The notes: generated by a model from the sequence alone, not told the origin. DNA of 64,000 nucleotides from Bradyrhizobium sp. CB82 (GCF_029714405.1 NZ_CP121650.1:3415001-3479000), one strand, 5' to 3'; shown: positions 26,598-37,873, counted from the stretch's first letter. Translations and numbers: made by a program.

Positions 26598-27086
26598 ATG
26601 AAGCGTTCCGACCTCACCGAAAAGCTGCTCGACATCAAGCGCGAGAAGGGCTGGAGCTGGAAACACATCTGCGAGACAATTGGCGGCTATTCGGAGGTGC
26701 TGATCGTTGGTGCGATCCTTGGCCAGATGAAATTGACGAAGCCGCAGGCCGCTAACGCCGGCGAGCTGTTCGGCCTGTCGAAGGCTGAGACCGCGATGCT
26801 CAATGAGGTGCCGATGCGCGGCACCGGCACGCCGATGCCGCCGACTGATCCGCTGATCTACCGCTTCTACGAGATGGTGATGGTCAACGGTCCGGCCTGG
26901 AAAGCGCTGATCGAGGAGGAGTTCGGCGACGGCATCATGTCGGCGATCGATTTCGACATGGCGATTGAGCGTGTCGCCAACCCGAAGGGCGACCGCGTCA
27001 AGATCACCATGAGCGGAAAGTTCCTGCCGTACAAATATTATGGCGCCAGCGGCAACGTGCCGGAGTATGGGTTCAAGGAGGGGTGA
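26598..27086 (+). CDS. cynS: Cyanate hydratase (cyanase)
   Basis: A 162-residue cyanase, which converts cyanate and bicarbonate to ammonia and CO2, detoxifying cyanate and providing nitrogen. The N-terminal helical DNA-binding-like domain (SDLTEKLLDIKREKGWSWKH) is followed by the catalytic domain with the conserved Arg and Glu of YRFYEMVMVNGPAWKALIEE and the serine of DGIMSAIDFDM. The C-terminus KFLPYKYYGASG is characteristic. AAGGGAGA lies 12 bases before the ATG. A sigma-54 promoter upstream suggests nitrogen control. No cynT or cyanate transporter is adjacent. Confidence 0.96.
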   Translation: MKRSDLTEKLLDIKREKGWSWKHICETIGGYSEVLIVGAILGQMKLTKPQAANAGELFGLSKAETAMLNEVPMRGTGTPMPPTDPLIYRFYEMVMVNGPAWKALIEEEFGDGIMSAIDFDMAIERVANPKGDRVKITMSGKFLPYKYYGASGNVPEYGFKEG

Positions 27087-27105
27087 AGGCCGCGAATGAC
27101 GAAGC

Positions 27106-27142
27106 GCGAGTAGCGAATGGGGATTTTCCATTCGCTATTCGC
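27106..27142. terminator. Hairpin between cynS and the zeta-subunit gene
   Basis: GCGAGTAGCGAATGG pairs with CCATTCGCTATTCGC (14 of 15 positions) around a seven-base loop (GGATTTT). It lies between the convergent stops of cynS (27086) and the gene ending at 27156 and can terminate both. The TAGCGAATGG unit also resembles a dispersed intergenic element. Confidence 0.6.
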
Positions 27143-27155
27143 CACTCCCTAATCC

Positions 27156-27479
27156 TTATTTCCCCGCCTTCACCTCGGCGATCGCCACCGCGGCGAGCTC
27201 GCTCATCCTGGCGCGAATCGCTTGCTCGGTGATGGCGACATTCTTGACGGCAAAATCGGCCATGATCTTGCGCAGCACGCCCCCGTCGCCTGGTCCCTCG
27301 AATTCGGCCGCGACCACCTCCTTGGCGTAAGCCGTGGCCGCATCGCCCGAGATGCCGAGCTGCTGGGCCGCCCACAGGCCGAGCATCCGGTTGCGCCTAG
27401 CCTCGGCCTTGAATTTCTGCTCCTCGTCGAGGGCGAACTTCTTCTCGAAACCTTCCTCGCGCTTGTCGAACGTGGTCAT
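27156..27479 (-). CDS. ATPase inhibitor zeta subunit (DUF1476)
   Basis: A 107-residue member of DUF1476, the zeta subunit that inhibits ATP hydrolysis by F1-ATPase in alphaproteobacteria. The start MTTFDKREEGFEKKFALDEE is the family hallmark and holds the inhibitory N-terminal region. The helical body follows (QKFKAEARRNRMLGLWAAQQ, then MADFAVKNVAITEQAI). The start at 27479 gives the family's normal length. In alphaproteobacteria this gene commonly lies beside purC, as here, on the opposite strand. Confidence 0.92.
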   Translation of the reverse strand: MTTFDKREEGFEKKFALDEEQKFKAEARRNRMLGLWAAQQLGISGDAATAYAKEVVAAEFEGPGDGGVLRKIMADFAVKNVAITEQAIRARMSELAAVAIAEVKAGK

Positions 27480-27794
27480 GCTTTTCCGTTCCAATTCCCT
27501 GGCTGAATCCGGCCGTGACGCCGCGTTGCGGTTACCCCGGCCCATGCCTAGATAAGGGGCACGAATCGGCAGAACAACGAGCCGTTAAGCCGCAGGCAAG
27601 ACGGTATAAGTTGGTGCCGGAAGAGCCGGATCGATTGTGCTGGGACAGCCAATCGGATAGGTTGCCTAAAGGTTTGGTTCCTGTTCTGTTTCTATGGGTT
27701 CCAGGCCGTTCACGGCAGCTCCGCTGTGGGTCCTAATCCTTGTCAACCGGAGCACACCAAATTCATGGATTTTAACAAAACACGGTACATCCCC
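27480..27794. other. Promoter region before purC, no gene seen
   Basis: The gap between the divergent zeta-subunit gene and purC contains a GGTTTGGTTCCTGTTCTG segment and a poorly conserved stretch that could be read as an upstream extension of purC (ATG at 27765). I see no defined regulatory motif. Confidence 0.4.
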
Positions 27795-28562
27795 ATGAGC
27801 CGTCGGCGTCGCATTTATGAAGGCAAGGCAAAGGTTCTTTACGAAGGTCCCGAGCCCGGCACTCTGATCCAGCACTTCAAGGACGACGCCACTGCGTTCA
27901 ATGCGAAGAAGCACCAGGTGATCGAGGGCAAGGGCGTCCTCAACAACCGGATCTCGGAGTACCTGTTTCAGCACCTCAACGACATCGGGGTGCCGACCCA
28001 TTTCATCCGCCGCCTCAACATGCGCGAGCAGTTGATCCGCGAGGTCGAGATCGTGCCGCTGGAGGTGGTGGTGAGGAACGTTGCCGCCGGTTCGCTGTCG
28101 CAGCGGCTCGGCATCGAGGAGGGCACGCAGCTTCCCCGCTCGATCATCGAATTCTACTACAAGAACGACCAGCTCAACGACCCCATGGTGTCCGAAGAGC
28201 ACATCACCGCCTTCGGCTGGGCGACGCCGCAGGAGATCGACGACATCATGGCGCTCGCCATTCGCGTCAACGATTTCCTCACCGGTCTCTTCCTCGGCAT
28301 CGGCATCCGCCTCGTCGACTTCAAGATGGAATGCGGCCGCCTGTTCGAGAACGAGATGATGCGCATCATCGTCGCCGACGAGATCTCGCCGGATTCCTGC
28401 CGGCTCTGGGACATCAAGTCGAACGAGAAGCTCGACAAGGACCGCTTCCGCAGGGACCTCGGCGGCCTGCTCGAGGCCTATACGGAAGTTGCAAAGCGGC
28501 TCGGCATCCTCATGGAGAACGAGCGTCCGGCGGGCTCGGGCCCGGTGCTGGTGAAGAGCTAA
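27795..28562 (+). CDS. purC: Phosphoribosylaminoimidazole-succinocarboxamide synthase
   Basis: A 255-residue SAICAR synthetase that joins aspartate to CAIR in purine synthesis. Landmarks: [20 protein letters not shown] (nucleotide-binding start), [38 protein letters not shown], and [10 protein letters not shown] with [12 protein letters not shown]. The start at 27795 gives the family-typical N-terminus, although an in-frame ATG at 27765 exists and neither has a strong binding site. purS follows after 14 bases, so the two are co-transcribed. Confidence 0.97.
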   Translation: MSRRRRIYEGKAKVLYEGPEPGTLIQHFKDDATAFNAKKHQVIEGKGVLNNRISEYLFQHLNDIGVPTHFIRRLNMREQLIREVEIVPLEVVVRNVAAGSLSQRLGIEEGTQLPRSIIEFYYKNDQLNDPMVSEEHITAFGWATPQEIDDIMALAIRVNDFLTGLFLGIGIRLVDFKMECGRLFENEMMRIIVADEISPDSCRLWDIKSNEKLDKDRFRRDLGGLLEAYTEVAKRLGILMENERPAGSGPVLVKS

Positions 28563-28576
28563 GAGGGACTATCGAC

Positions 28577-28816
28577 GTGAAGGCACGTGTCACCGTTACC
28601 CTGAAGACGGGCATTCTGGATCCGCAGGGCAAGGCCATCGAAGGCGCGCTGAAATCGCTCGGCGTCGACGGCGTCGCCAGCGTCCGTCAGGGCAAGGTGT
28701 TCGACATCGAGCTCGCCGGCGCGGACAAGGCCAAGGCCGAGGCAGTACTGAAGGAAGCCGCCGACAAGCTGCTCGCCAATACCGTGATCGAGAATTATCG
28801 CGTCGAGATCGTTTAG
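28577..28816 (+). CDS. purS: FGAM synthase, PurS subunit
   Basis: A 79-residue subunit that helps carry ammonia from PurQ to PurL in formylglycinamidine ribonucleotide synthase. It starts with GTG (KARVTVTLKTGILDPQGKAI), preceded by AAGAGGGA, and continues EGALKSLGVDGVASVRQGKV and ends NTVIENYRVEIV, all typical. It directly follows purC. The next purine gene, purQ, is 1.2 kb downstream because corA is inserted on the other strand. Confidence 0.95.
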   Translation: MKARVTVTLKTGILDPQGKAIEGALKSLGVDGVASVRQGKVFDIELAGADKAKAEAVLKEAADKLLANTVIENYRVEIV

Positions 28817-28839
28817 CATCGGCGCAGCTTGCGCAGGCG

Positions 28840-29856
28840 TCACAGCCATCCGACGCGGCGGAAGCGCCAGTACAATCCGAGGCAGGCGAGCGCCATCAGT
28901 CCCATCACGATGAAGTAGCCGTATTCCAGCTGCAGCTCCGGGATGTATTTGAAGTTCATCCCGTAGATGCCGGCGACCGCTGTTGGGACAGCGAGGATCG
29001 CGAGCCACGAGGCGAGCTTCTTGGAGACCGCGGTCTCCTGCGCCTGCCCGACCAGCAGGCTCGCCTCGAACGCGAATGCCAGCACCTCGCGCATGGAATC
29101 GATGCGCTCCTGGATGTTCCTGACGTGGTCGGTGACGTCGCGGAACAGCGGCTGCATGGTCGGGCGGACCATCGACAGCTCGTCATGCTCCAGCCGCCGG
29201 CAGACCTCGACCAGCGGGCCGATGGCGTTGCGCAGCCGCAGGAGGTCGCGGCGCAGCATGTACAGCCGCTCGATCTGCGCCTTGGTGATCACATTCGACA
29301 GCACGTAGTCCTCGATCCCCTCGACCTCCTCGTGAATGCTCTCGAGCACCGGGGAGTAGTTGTCGACGATGAAATCGAGGATGGCATAGAGGATGTAGTC
29401 CTCGCCGCGGGCCAGCGCCCGCGGGCAGCTCTCGCAGCGCTCACGCACCGCCGTATAGGATGTCGAGGCGCCATGACGGACCGTGACGAGGTAACCGTCG
29501 CCGACGAAGATGTGGGTCTCCCCAAAGGCGATCCGGCCCTCGATCAGTTGCGCGGTGCGCGCCACGATGAACAGGGCCTCGCCATATTGCTCGATTTTCG
29601 GCCGCTGATGGGCGTGGTTGGCGTCCTCGATCGCGAGCTCGTGCAGATCGAATTGCTTCTGCACGGCGCTGAGCAGCGCCATGTCCGGCTCGTGCAGCCC
29701 GATCCAGACGACGTGGCCGGGCTTTGCCCGCCAGCTCGAGGCCTCACCGATCGCGATGTTGGCGACGCGCCGGCCGTCGACATAGGCGCCGGCCGCAACG
29801 ATACCCTCAGTGGAGACCAGTTCGGCTGGGGAGGTGGGGGACGACGGGACGTTCAT
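28840..29856 (-). CDS. corA: CorA-family magnesium/cobalt transporter
   Basis: A 338-residue CorA channel. The cytoplasmic N-terminal domain (HVVWIGLHEPDMALLSAVQK, EDANHAHQRPKIEQYGEALF) leads to the long stalk helix (SMREVLAFAFEASLLVGQAQ). Two C-terminal membrane helices follow, the first ending in the signature GMNF (AVAGIYGMNFKYIPELQLE); the tail RFRRVGWL is basic. The start at 29856 (MNVPSSPTSPAEL) is more typical than the longer frame to 29913. It sits on the opposite strand between purS and purQ, converging on purS. Confidence 0.93.
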   Translation of the reverse strand: MNVPSSPTSPAELVSTEGIVAAGAYVDGRRVANIAIGEASSWRAKPGHVVWIGLHEPDMALLSAVQKQFDLHELAIEDANHAHQRPKIEQYGEALFIVARTAQLIEGRIAFGETHIFVGDGYLVTVRHGASTSYTAVRERCESCPRALARGEDYILYAILDFIVDNYSPVLESIHEEVEGIEDYVLSNVITKAQIERLYMLRRDLLRLRNAIGPLVEVCRRLEHDELSMVRPTMQPLFRDVTDHVRNIQERIDSMREVLAFAFEASLLVGQAQETAVSKKLASWLAILAVPTAVAGIYGMNFKYIPELQLEYGYFIVMGLMALACLGLYWRFRRVGWL

Positions 29857-30023
29857 GGCTTCAATCCCGGGCAAAATCGTTCGGCCAAATCGTGGGCCAT
29901 GGCCTGTGCACAACGCGGTCCGGCGAGGCTAGCACTGGTAAAATCCGCGTCAAATGGTTATGTCTCCTCACGATTTGGCGCGCTGCGCCAGCCCCGATTC
30001 CATTCCGCGCCGGAACTTGAAGC

Positions 30024-30725
30024 ATGAAAGCCGCGATTCTCGTCTTTCCCGGAATCAACCGCGAGCGCGACATGGCGCGTGCGCTGAAGCTGATCTCGGG
30101 ACAGGAGCCGGCGATGGTCTGGCACGCCGAGACCTCGCTTCCACCAGGAACCGATCTCGTCGTGGTGCCCGGCGGCTTCTCCTATGGCGATTACTTACGT
30201 TGTGGCGCGATTGCGGCGCGGGCGCCGGTGATGGATGCGGTGCGCGACTATGCGGCGAACGGCGGCCTCGTGCTCGGCGTCTGCAATGGCTTCCAGATCC
30301 TCTGCGAAACCGGGCTCCTGCCGGGCGTCTTGATGCGCAATGCGCGGCTGAAATTCATCTGCCACGACGTGCATCTGCGCGTCGAGCGCTCCGATACGCC
30401 GTTCACCCGCGGCTACAATGCCGGCCAGGTGATCCGCGTGCCGGTTGCCCACGGCGAGGGCAATTACGAGGCGGATGAAGAAACCATCAAGCGCCTCGAA
30501 GGCGAGGGACGGGTGCTCTATCGCTACAGCTCGCCCGAAGGCCTCGTCGACGAGGCCTACAACATCAACGGCGCGGCACATTCCATCGCCGGCATCGTCA
30601 ACGACAGGGGCAACGTGCTCGGCATGATGCCGCATCCGGAAAATCACGTCGAAGACATCATGGGCTGCACCGATGGGCGCGGCCTGTTCGCCGGCCTCGT
30701 CGCACATCTCGACCACGCGGCGTGA
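30024..30725 (+). CDS. purQ: FGAM synthase, glutaminase subunit PurQ
   Basis: A 233-residue class I glutamine amidotransferase that supplies ammonia to PurL. The catalytic cysteine is at ~87 ([12 protein letters not shown]), and the His/Glu pair lies in [13 protein letters not shown]. The N-terminus [19 protein letters not shown] and the oxyanion segment [15 protein letters not shown] are canonical. It is divergent from corA, so it needs its own promoter within 29857-30023. A decayed TPR gene and an opposite-strand thioesterase separate it from purL. Confidence 0.97.
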   Translation: MKAAILVFPGINRERDMARALKLISGQEPAMVWHAETSLPPGTDLVVVPGGFSYGDYLRCGAIAARAPVMDAVRDYAANGGLVLGVCNGFQILCETGLLPGVLMRNARLKFICHDVHLRVERSDTPFTRGYNAGQVIRVPVAHGEGNYEADEETIKRLEGEGRVLYRYSSPEGLVDEAYNINGAAHSIAGIVNDRGNVLGMMPHPENHVEDIMGCTDGRGLFAGLVAHLDHAA

Positions 30726-30748
30726 ACCTCATCACGCGACATCGCGAC

Positions 30749-31201
30749 TGACGGAAGGTTGTTCGATACGCGCGAAGATCGCGCGGCGCGTTGCGCTTTG
30801 ATCCTGAAGCTGCCGATAGGCCACGACCCGGTTTATGCGCTCGGCAAGGCGCAGGCGGAATTTCCCGGCAATCGTCCGGCCGATGCGCTGGCCACCTCGA
30901 CGATCTCCAGCAGCAGTGGCCGGAGTCCGACTCGGCCGAAGCGCATCTGCTGTACGCTCGCGCGGTCGCCGAGGTCGGACGCCTCGACGAGGCGCTCGAG
31001 GAATATCATGCCGTGTCGGGCTACTTCCCCGGCGCCGAGGCGCGGGTGCGCTACGGCAGGCTCTTGCAAATGGTCGGCCGCACCGCGGACGCGCGGGTGG
31101 TCTTCAACGAGCTTCTGATCCAGATGCGGCGCGCACCGAAATATCTGCGCGATGCGCAGGCCGAGTGGCTCTCGATCGCCGAAAAGCAGCTCTCGACCTG
31201 A
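30749..31201 (+). pseudogene. Tetratricopeptide-repeat protein gene, frameshifted
   Basis: Two adjacent frames together encode one TPR-type protein. Frame one reads GHDPVYALGKAQAEFPGNRP then ADALAT; frame two continues LDDLQQQWPESDSAEAHLLY, ARAVAEVGRLDEALEEYHAV and FPGAEARVRYGRLLQMVGRT. The join at 30893-30896 can be explained by loss of one base (GCC-AC-CTC-GAC). The N-terminal half, usually with a membrane helix and more repeats, has no clear start here, so the gene is also truncated. It follows purQ by 23 bases. A sequencing error at the join cannot be excluded. Confidence 0.65.
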
Positions 31202-31247
31202 GCGGGGCGCGCTAGTTTGCCCTCGGCGCGGCGGTGCGGCTCCCGGG

Positions 31248-31727
31248 CTAGGCGCCGGTCGGCGATGGCGATTTCCGCTTCACCCGCTTGATCGTGCCGG
31301 AGAAGGTGAACAGCCTGCGCCCGCCTGCCATCATCTCCCCGCGCAGGAAGATCAGCGAGCCGCCGGCGCGGGTGACCTCGCCGCTGCATTCGATCAGCTC
31401 GCCCTCGTGCCCGGCATCGAGGAATTCGCAGCCAAAATTGACGGTCACGCCCCGGCCGTCCAGCGCATGGCGGCCGATCGCGAACAGGCAGTAATCGGCG
31501 AACGCCATGAAGCACCCGCCATGGACGTTCTGGGACCCGTTGAGGTGCTTTTTCTCGACCCGGAAGGCGCAGCGGACGCGGCCGTCCTCCTCGAAACGGT
31601 GCCAGAAGGGGCCGATATGGTTCTCAAAGCTGTCGCGAATCCAGGTCTGCCAGCCCTTGAATTCCCCCTCGGTCGCGACATGCAGGTCCGGGCGGTGGGG
31701 AGACGTCGTTTTGGTCAGCTCGTGCAA
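31248..31727 (-). CDS. Hotdog-fold thioesterase (PaaI/4HBT family)
   Basis: A 159-residue thioesterase-like protein. The core is KKHLNGSQNVHGGCFMAFAD (residues ~58-77), with the family's NxxGxxHGG-type motif and Asp, followed by VTVNFGCEFLDAGHEGELIE and LIFLRGEMMAGGRRLFTFSG. It should hydrolyse an acyl-CoA in the cytoplasm. The frame begins at a TTG (31727) with AAGG nine bases upstream; no ATG gives a reasonable length. It lies on the minus strand between purQ and purL, divergent from purL. Confidence 0.82.
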   Translation of the reverse strand: MHELTKTTSPHRPDLHVATEGEFKGWQTWIRDSFENHIGPFWHRFEEDGRVRCAFRVEKKHLNGSQNVHGGCFMAFADYCLFAIGRHALDGRGVTVNFGCEFLDAGHEGELIECSGEVTRAGGSLIFLRGEMMAGGRRLFTFSGTIKRVKRKSPSPTGA

Positions 31728-31911
31728 GGAATGGGGCCTTCAAATGCGAGGTTTTTGCCCTTAAATCCGATCCGTCCGCGCCGTGCAATTCCCCGTTCCC
31801 GCGGGCCTCTTCTGCAAAACTATGGACAGTGGGAAAATGCACCTTAAAGGGCTTTTCCCAGGCCGTGGATGTTCCTAAGAACGGCCAGACCCCGCCGAAA
31901 GCGCCGAATCC

Positions 31912-34125
<2,214 letters not shown>

Positions 34126-34137
34126 GTCGCCGCCTCA

Positions 34138-34268
34138 TTTTCTGTCATTGCGATCGAAGCGGGGCAATCCAGAATCTGTCCGCGGAGACGGTCTGGATTG
34201 CGTCGTCGGAGCCTGTCATCCGGCCCGCCAAAGGCGGGACCGGGTGGCTCCTCGCAAAGGACGATCTG
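34138..34268. repeat. REP-like intergenic palindrome
   Basis: The stretch contains GTCATTGCGATCGAAGCGGG, then CAATCCAGA paired with TCTGGATTG (9 bp, around a GTCCGCGGAGAC loop), and ends CTCCTCGCAAAGGACG, which mirrors its start. This is the pattern of an intergenic repeat that I recall as frequent in Bradyrhizobium genomes. It fills the gap between the convergent purL and acyltransferase genes. Confidence 0.7.
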
Positions 34269-34281
34269 ATCGATATTGGCG

Positions 34282-35466
34282 CTACAACACCCGCGTCGCG
34301 CCGGGAATCTTTCGGAGCGCCGCGGTGGCGGCCCAGCTCAAAATCACCGTGAGCACGAACGCAATCGTCGCCTTGACGATCGCCGGCACGCTGACGTCGA
34401 ACAGATAATACTGGATCCACAGCACGATCGGATAGTGTACCAGGAACATGCCGTAGGCTTCGCCCTGCATGCGGTCGAGCAACGTCGGTCCCGGAGCTTT
34501 CGAGTGCAGGAAGAAGGCGAGGATCGTCAGCAGGATTGCGGCCGAGAACAGCACGAAGAATGAGCCGTAGATTGCATGATACCACGACGGCAGATGAGGC
34601 GGATTGCCCAGGATCTCGCGCTTGACGAAGATCATGCACCACATGCCCGCGTAGGGGAGCAGTGTGACAAACAGCCAGTTCCATCGGCTCTTCGGTAACT
34701 GGCCGTCCGGGCCCAGCACACCGGTGGCCATGCTGGCACAGCCGACACCGGCGCCGATAAAGAAGTAGGACGCATAGAGCAGCACGCGGCTCGCCTGCAC
34801 CGAGAACGGACCGAACTCGAACCAGTGATTGACGCCGTAGTGGACCAGCATCGGGATGTAGGCGATCTCGGTGACGATCCAGAGCAGCAGCCAGAACCGC
34901 CACGGCTCCTTGAAGCCCAATTGTGAGACCCGGTTGATCGGAAACACCAGTGTCGACGAGACACGGTACAGCAGGCACGCCGTGACGTCGAAGGCGAGCA
35001 GCACCCACACGAACCAGATCGGGCCGCTCGGCCATGGCCCGACTGTTACCGTCTTCCACCAGAACGCCGAGAAGGTGAGATCAGAGCCTCCCTGTAATGC
35101 CAGCGCGTAGTAGGCGAGCGGGATCAGCGTCAGCGCGCAGATCGCAAACGGCAGGCCGAGGCGCAGCAGGCGGTCGCGGATGAAGGTCAGCGGCGCCTTG
35201 TGGCCGAGGCCGGGCCATACGAACAGTCCCGACAGGAAGAAGAACATCGCCATGAAGAAGGAGTCATTGGCGAGCACGATCAGGTCGAACCCGATCCACT
35301 CGGTCGGATCGGTGTGACCGAAATAGGTATAGGGGATGACCGCATGGTGCAGCAGCACCACAAGGGTCAGGAACGTCCGGGCACGATCGAGGGATAGGTT
35401 TCGCGCTTTGCTTTTGGAGGCCGGGCGGACATCCGCACCAATCGCCGTATCTGAGATGGTTGTCAT
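34282..35466 (-). CDS. Membrane acyltransferase (OpgC/acyltransferase-3 like)
   Basis: A 394-residue protein with about ten membrane helices. The N-terminus LDRARTFLTLVVLLHHAVIP has the catalytic-type histidine of acyltransferase-3 proteins, and RDRLLRLGLPFAICALTLIP is the family's arginine-rich loop. The closing helices include EAYGMFLVHYPIVLWIQYYL. Such enzymes acylate extracellular glycans; OpgC succinylates periplasmic glucans. The substrate here is unknown. The start at 35466 has GGGGGGTGAAT just upstream; an in-frame GTG at 35472 is the alternative. It converges on purL. Confidence 0.85.
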   Translation of the reverse strand: MTTISDTAIGADVRPASKSKARNLSLDRARTFLTLVVLLHHAVIPYTYFGHTDPTEWIGFDLIVLANDSFFMAMFFFLSGLFVWPGLGHKAPLTFIRDRLLRLGLPFAICALTLIPLAYYALALQGGSDLTFSAFWWKTVTVGPWPSGPIWFVWVLLAFDVTACLLYRVSSTLVFPINRVSQLGFKEPWRFWLLLWIVTEIAYIPMLVHYGVNHWFEFGPFSVQASRVLLYASYFFIGAGVGCASMATGVLGPDGQLPKSRWNWLFVTLLPYAGMWCMIFVKREILGNPPHLPSWYHAIYGSFFVLFSAAILLTILAFFLHSKAPGPTLLDRMQGEAYGMFLVHYPIVLWIQYYLFDVSVPAIVKATIAFVLTVILSWAATAALRKIPGATRVL

Positions 35467-35663
35467 ATTCACCCCCCGGTGGCGTTCTCACTGTCCCGGA
35501 TGTTGCCGCCGGGACGAGTATTCAGCAAGGTCTGTTTCGGTCGGCCACGGCCGTCTCGCGCCGCACCAGCGGTGGAGGAACCGGTCTGTCCCCTGCACGT
35601 TAGAGTTCACGAAATCTTCAACTGCCCGCCGGCGTTGGCGGCGCGGAGCTCGCGGAGCAGGCG

Positions 35664-35837
35664 ATGACCATCCTGAAATGGGCGCTGATCTTCCTGTTGA
35701 TCTCGATCGTGGCCGGCGTGCTCGGCTTTACCGGCCTTTCGGCCGCCTCTGCCGACGTCGCGCGCTTCCTGTTCTACGTCTTCGTCGTGATCTTCCTGGT
35801 GCTCCTGATCCTGGGGCTCACGATATTCAGGGCGTAG
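35664..35837 (+). CDS. DUF1328-family small membrane protein (57 aa)
   Basis: [20 protein letters not shown] opens a two-helix membrane protein. The loop [20 protein letters not shown] and the second helix ending [10 protein letters not shown] are exactly the DUF1328 pattern. These proteins are common, stress-associated in some bacteria, and of unknown function. CGGAGCAGGCG precedes the ATG. It is divergent from the acyltransferase gene and is followed closely by the convergent DUF427 gene. Confidence 0.88.
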   Translation: MTILKWALIFLLISIVAGVLGFTGLSAASADVARFLFYVFVVIFLVLLILGLTIFRA

Positions 35838-35858
35838 CGGCACTATACCCTACGGCGG

Positions 35859-36218
35859 CTATCCGACTTCCTCGATCTTCACCTTGTCCGGATAGAAGGC
35901 GAGATGGCCGGAGATCTCCGTCATGGCGGGGAACGGCGTCTCGTAAGTCCAGATCGCGTTGTCCAGCGTCTTGCCGTCGGCTGTGACGCTGAAATAGTTG
36001 GCGTCCCCCTTGTAGGGACAATGGGTGACGCGGTCGGTCCGCTCGAGCAAGGCCATGTTGGCATCCTCCCGCGGCACATATTGCACGGCCGGATACCGGG
36101 CCTCCTTCAGCGTCAGCGCCTTCGTGGTGTCTGCGATCACGACGTCGCCCGCCGTCACGCGGACGCGCCTCGGATTGTGAGTGATGGTGATGGGGTGGTC
36201 GGGGCCCGGAAGCTTCAT
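35859..36218 (-). CDS. DUF427-domain protein (119 aa)
   Basis: A single-domain DUF427 protein: MKLPGPDHPITITHNPRRVR, then the signature REDANMALLERTDRVTHCPY followed by KGDANYFSV, and the end FYPDKVKIEE. The conserved HCPYKG is the family's hallmark. The start at 36218, preceded by AAAAGGCGTGAAATC, gives the typical length; the much longer open frame upstream is not coding. The enzymatic role of the family is unknown. Confidence 0.9.
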   Translation of the reverse strand: MKLPGPDHPITITHNPRRVRVTAGDVVIADTTKALTLKEARYPAVQYVPREDANMALLERTDRVTHCPYKGDANYFSVTADGKTLDNAIWTYETPFPAMTEISGHLAFYPDKVKIEEVG

Positions 36219-36407
36219 GATTTCACGCCTTTTTGGTCGATTGGCCGCGCGCGGCCTTTGTCGTGCCTTTATCCCGCTCGAGGGGCGAATATAGTCGCTG
36301 GAAGCGTGACCTAGAAGGCCGTTCACGCTAAGTTTGGGCCTGCCGGTCCCGGGGACCCCGGCAAGTGATTCGAAGGCCTGAATTGCGAAGACAGGAGCGA
36401 GAGCAGA

Positions 36408-36644
36408 ATGCCAATGGACGCCCACGATATCGAGGCGATGATCAAGGCAGCGATCCCCGATGCCGAGGTGACGATCCGCGACCTCGCCGGTGACGGCGAC
36501 CATTATGCCGCGACCGTGATCTCGGAATCCTTCCGCGGCAAGTCCCGCGTCCAGCAGCACCAGATCGTCTATCAGTCGCTGCGCGGCCAGATGGGCGGCG
36601 TATTGCATGCGCTGGCGCTGCAGACCGGCGTGCCGGGAAGCTGA
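36408..36644 (+). CDS. bolA: BolA/IbaG-family protein
   Basis: A 78-residue BolA-type protein: AHDIEAMIKAAIPDAEVTIR, then HYAATVISESFRGKSRVQQH with the conserved histidine used for Fe-S sharing, and QIVYQSLRGQMGGVLHALAL. BolA proteins form complexes with monothiol CGFS glutaredoxins to handle Fe-S clusters. The partner glutaredoxin is in the window but 4 kb away (40695), whereas in many alphaproteobacteria the two genes are neighbours. AGGAGCGAGAGCAGA precedes the ATG; an in-frame ATG at 36414 is an alternative. Confidence 0.92.
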   Translation: MPMDAHDIEAMIKAAIPDAEVTIRDLAGDGDHYAATVISESFRGKSRVQQHQIVYQSLRGQMGGVLHALALQTGVPGS

Positions 36645-36679
36645 CGGGCAAGCTGAACTTTTTGACGGCGGGGTCAACG

Positions 36680-37873
36680 ATGGCTGCGGACAATCCACGC
36701 GGCGCGATGTTTCGTGTCATCGTGCCGGACCAGCCGAGCCGCGTGACCTATGTCGAGCTGTTCTTCGATCTCGTCTTCGTCTACGCCGTCACGCAGATTT
36801 CGCACACGCTGCTCGGCCGTTTCACACCGCTCGGCGCGGTGCAGGTCACGCTGCTGTTCCTCGCGGTATGGTGGGTCTGGGTCTACACCGCCTGGGTCAC
36901 CAATTGGCTGAACCCCGAGCTGACGCCGGTCCGCGTCCTGCTCTTCCTGATGATGCTGGGCGGCCTCGTGCTGTCGACCTCGATCCCGACGGCGTTCGAG
37001 GGGCGTGGGCTGTGGTTTGCGATCGCCTATGCAGCCATGCAGGTCGGGCGTACCGCGTTCTGGCTGTTCGCAACCCCGCCGCACCGGATCCTGGTGCGGC
37101 ACAATGCGATTCGCATCCTGGCCTGGCTCTCGGTCTCGGCCGTACTGTGGATCGCAGGCGGCCTTGCGGAGGGCGAGACGCGGTTGTGGTTCTGGATCGC
37201 GGCAGTGGTGTTCGAATACATCTCTCCGGCTGCGCGCTTCTGGGTCCCGAAGCTGGGATTCTCCTCCATGGAGGCCTGGGCCGTCGAGGGCGGCCATATG
37301 GCCGAGCGCTGCGCAGGCTTCATCATCATCGCGCTCGGCGAGGCCGTCGTCGTCAACGGCGCGACCTTTGCAGAGTTGAGCTGGACCGGCGAGAACATCT
37401 TTGCCTTCCTGGCCGCGCTCCTCGGCAGCATCGCGATGTGGTGGATCTATTTCCACAAGGGCGCCGAGGCAGGCTCCGAGTTGATCTCGAAATCCGCCGA
37501 GTCCGGCCGGCTGGCGCGGCTCGCCTACACCTACCTGCATATGCCGATCATTGCCGGCATCATCCTGACCGCCGTGTCCGATGAGCTGGTGCTGAAGCAT
37601 CCGACCGGACATCCCGATCTCAGGACGGTGTTGAGCACGGTCGGCGGCCCGCTGGTGTTCTTGGTCGGCACCATCCTGTTCAAGCATGCGATCCGCGGCT
37701 TCCTCCAGCTCTCGCACGGCGTCGGCATCCTGCTGCTTCTGGCGCTGGGCTGGCTCGGCGGCGAGCTATCGCCGCTCTGGCTCTCGATCGCGACGACGGC
37801 GATCCTGATCGTGGTGGCAGTGTGGGAGTCGGTGTCGTTGCGCACGAAGCTTGAAGGGGCGGAGGGGCATTGA
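36680..37873 (+). CDS. LtrA-family membrane protein
   Basis: A 397-residue protein with about eleven membrane helices matching the low-temperature-requirement A family. The N-terminus has the hallmark RVTYVELFFDLVFVYAVTQI (conserved ELFFDLVFV), and later WAVEGGHMAERCAGFIIIAL followed by GEAVV, the family's ER-G-x-I-I-I-A-L-GE motif. Function in bacteria is unclear. ATG 36680 is preferred over the TTG at 36662. It follows bolA by 35 bp on the same strand. Confidence 0.88.
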   Translation: MAADNPRGAMFRVIVPDQPSRVTYVELFFDLVFVYAVTQISHTLLGRFTPLGAVQVTLLFLAVWWVWVYTAWVTNWLNPELTPVRVLLFLMMLGGLVLSTSIPTAFEGRGLWFAIAYAAMQVGRTAFWLFATPPHRILVRHNAIRILAWLSVSAVLWIAGGLAEGETRLWFWIAAVVFEYISPAARFWVPKLGFSSMEAWAVEGGHMAERCAGFIIIALGEAVVVNGATFAELSWTGENIFAFLAALLGSIAMWWIYFHKGAEAGSELISKSAESGRLARLAYTYLHMPIIAGIILTAVSDELVLKHPTGHPDLRTVLSTVGGPLVFLVGTILFKHAIRGFLQLSHGVGILLLLALGWLGGELSPLWLSIATTAILIVVAVWESVSLRTKLEGAEGH

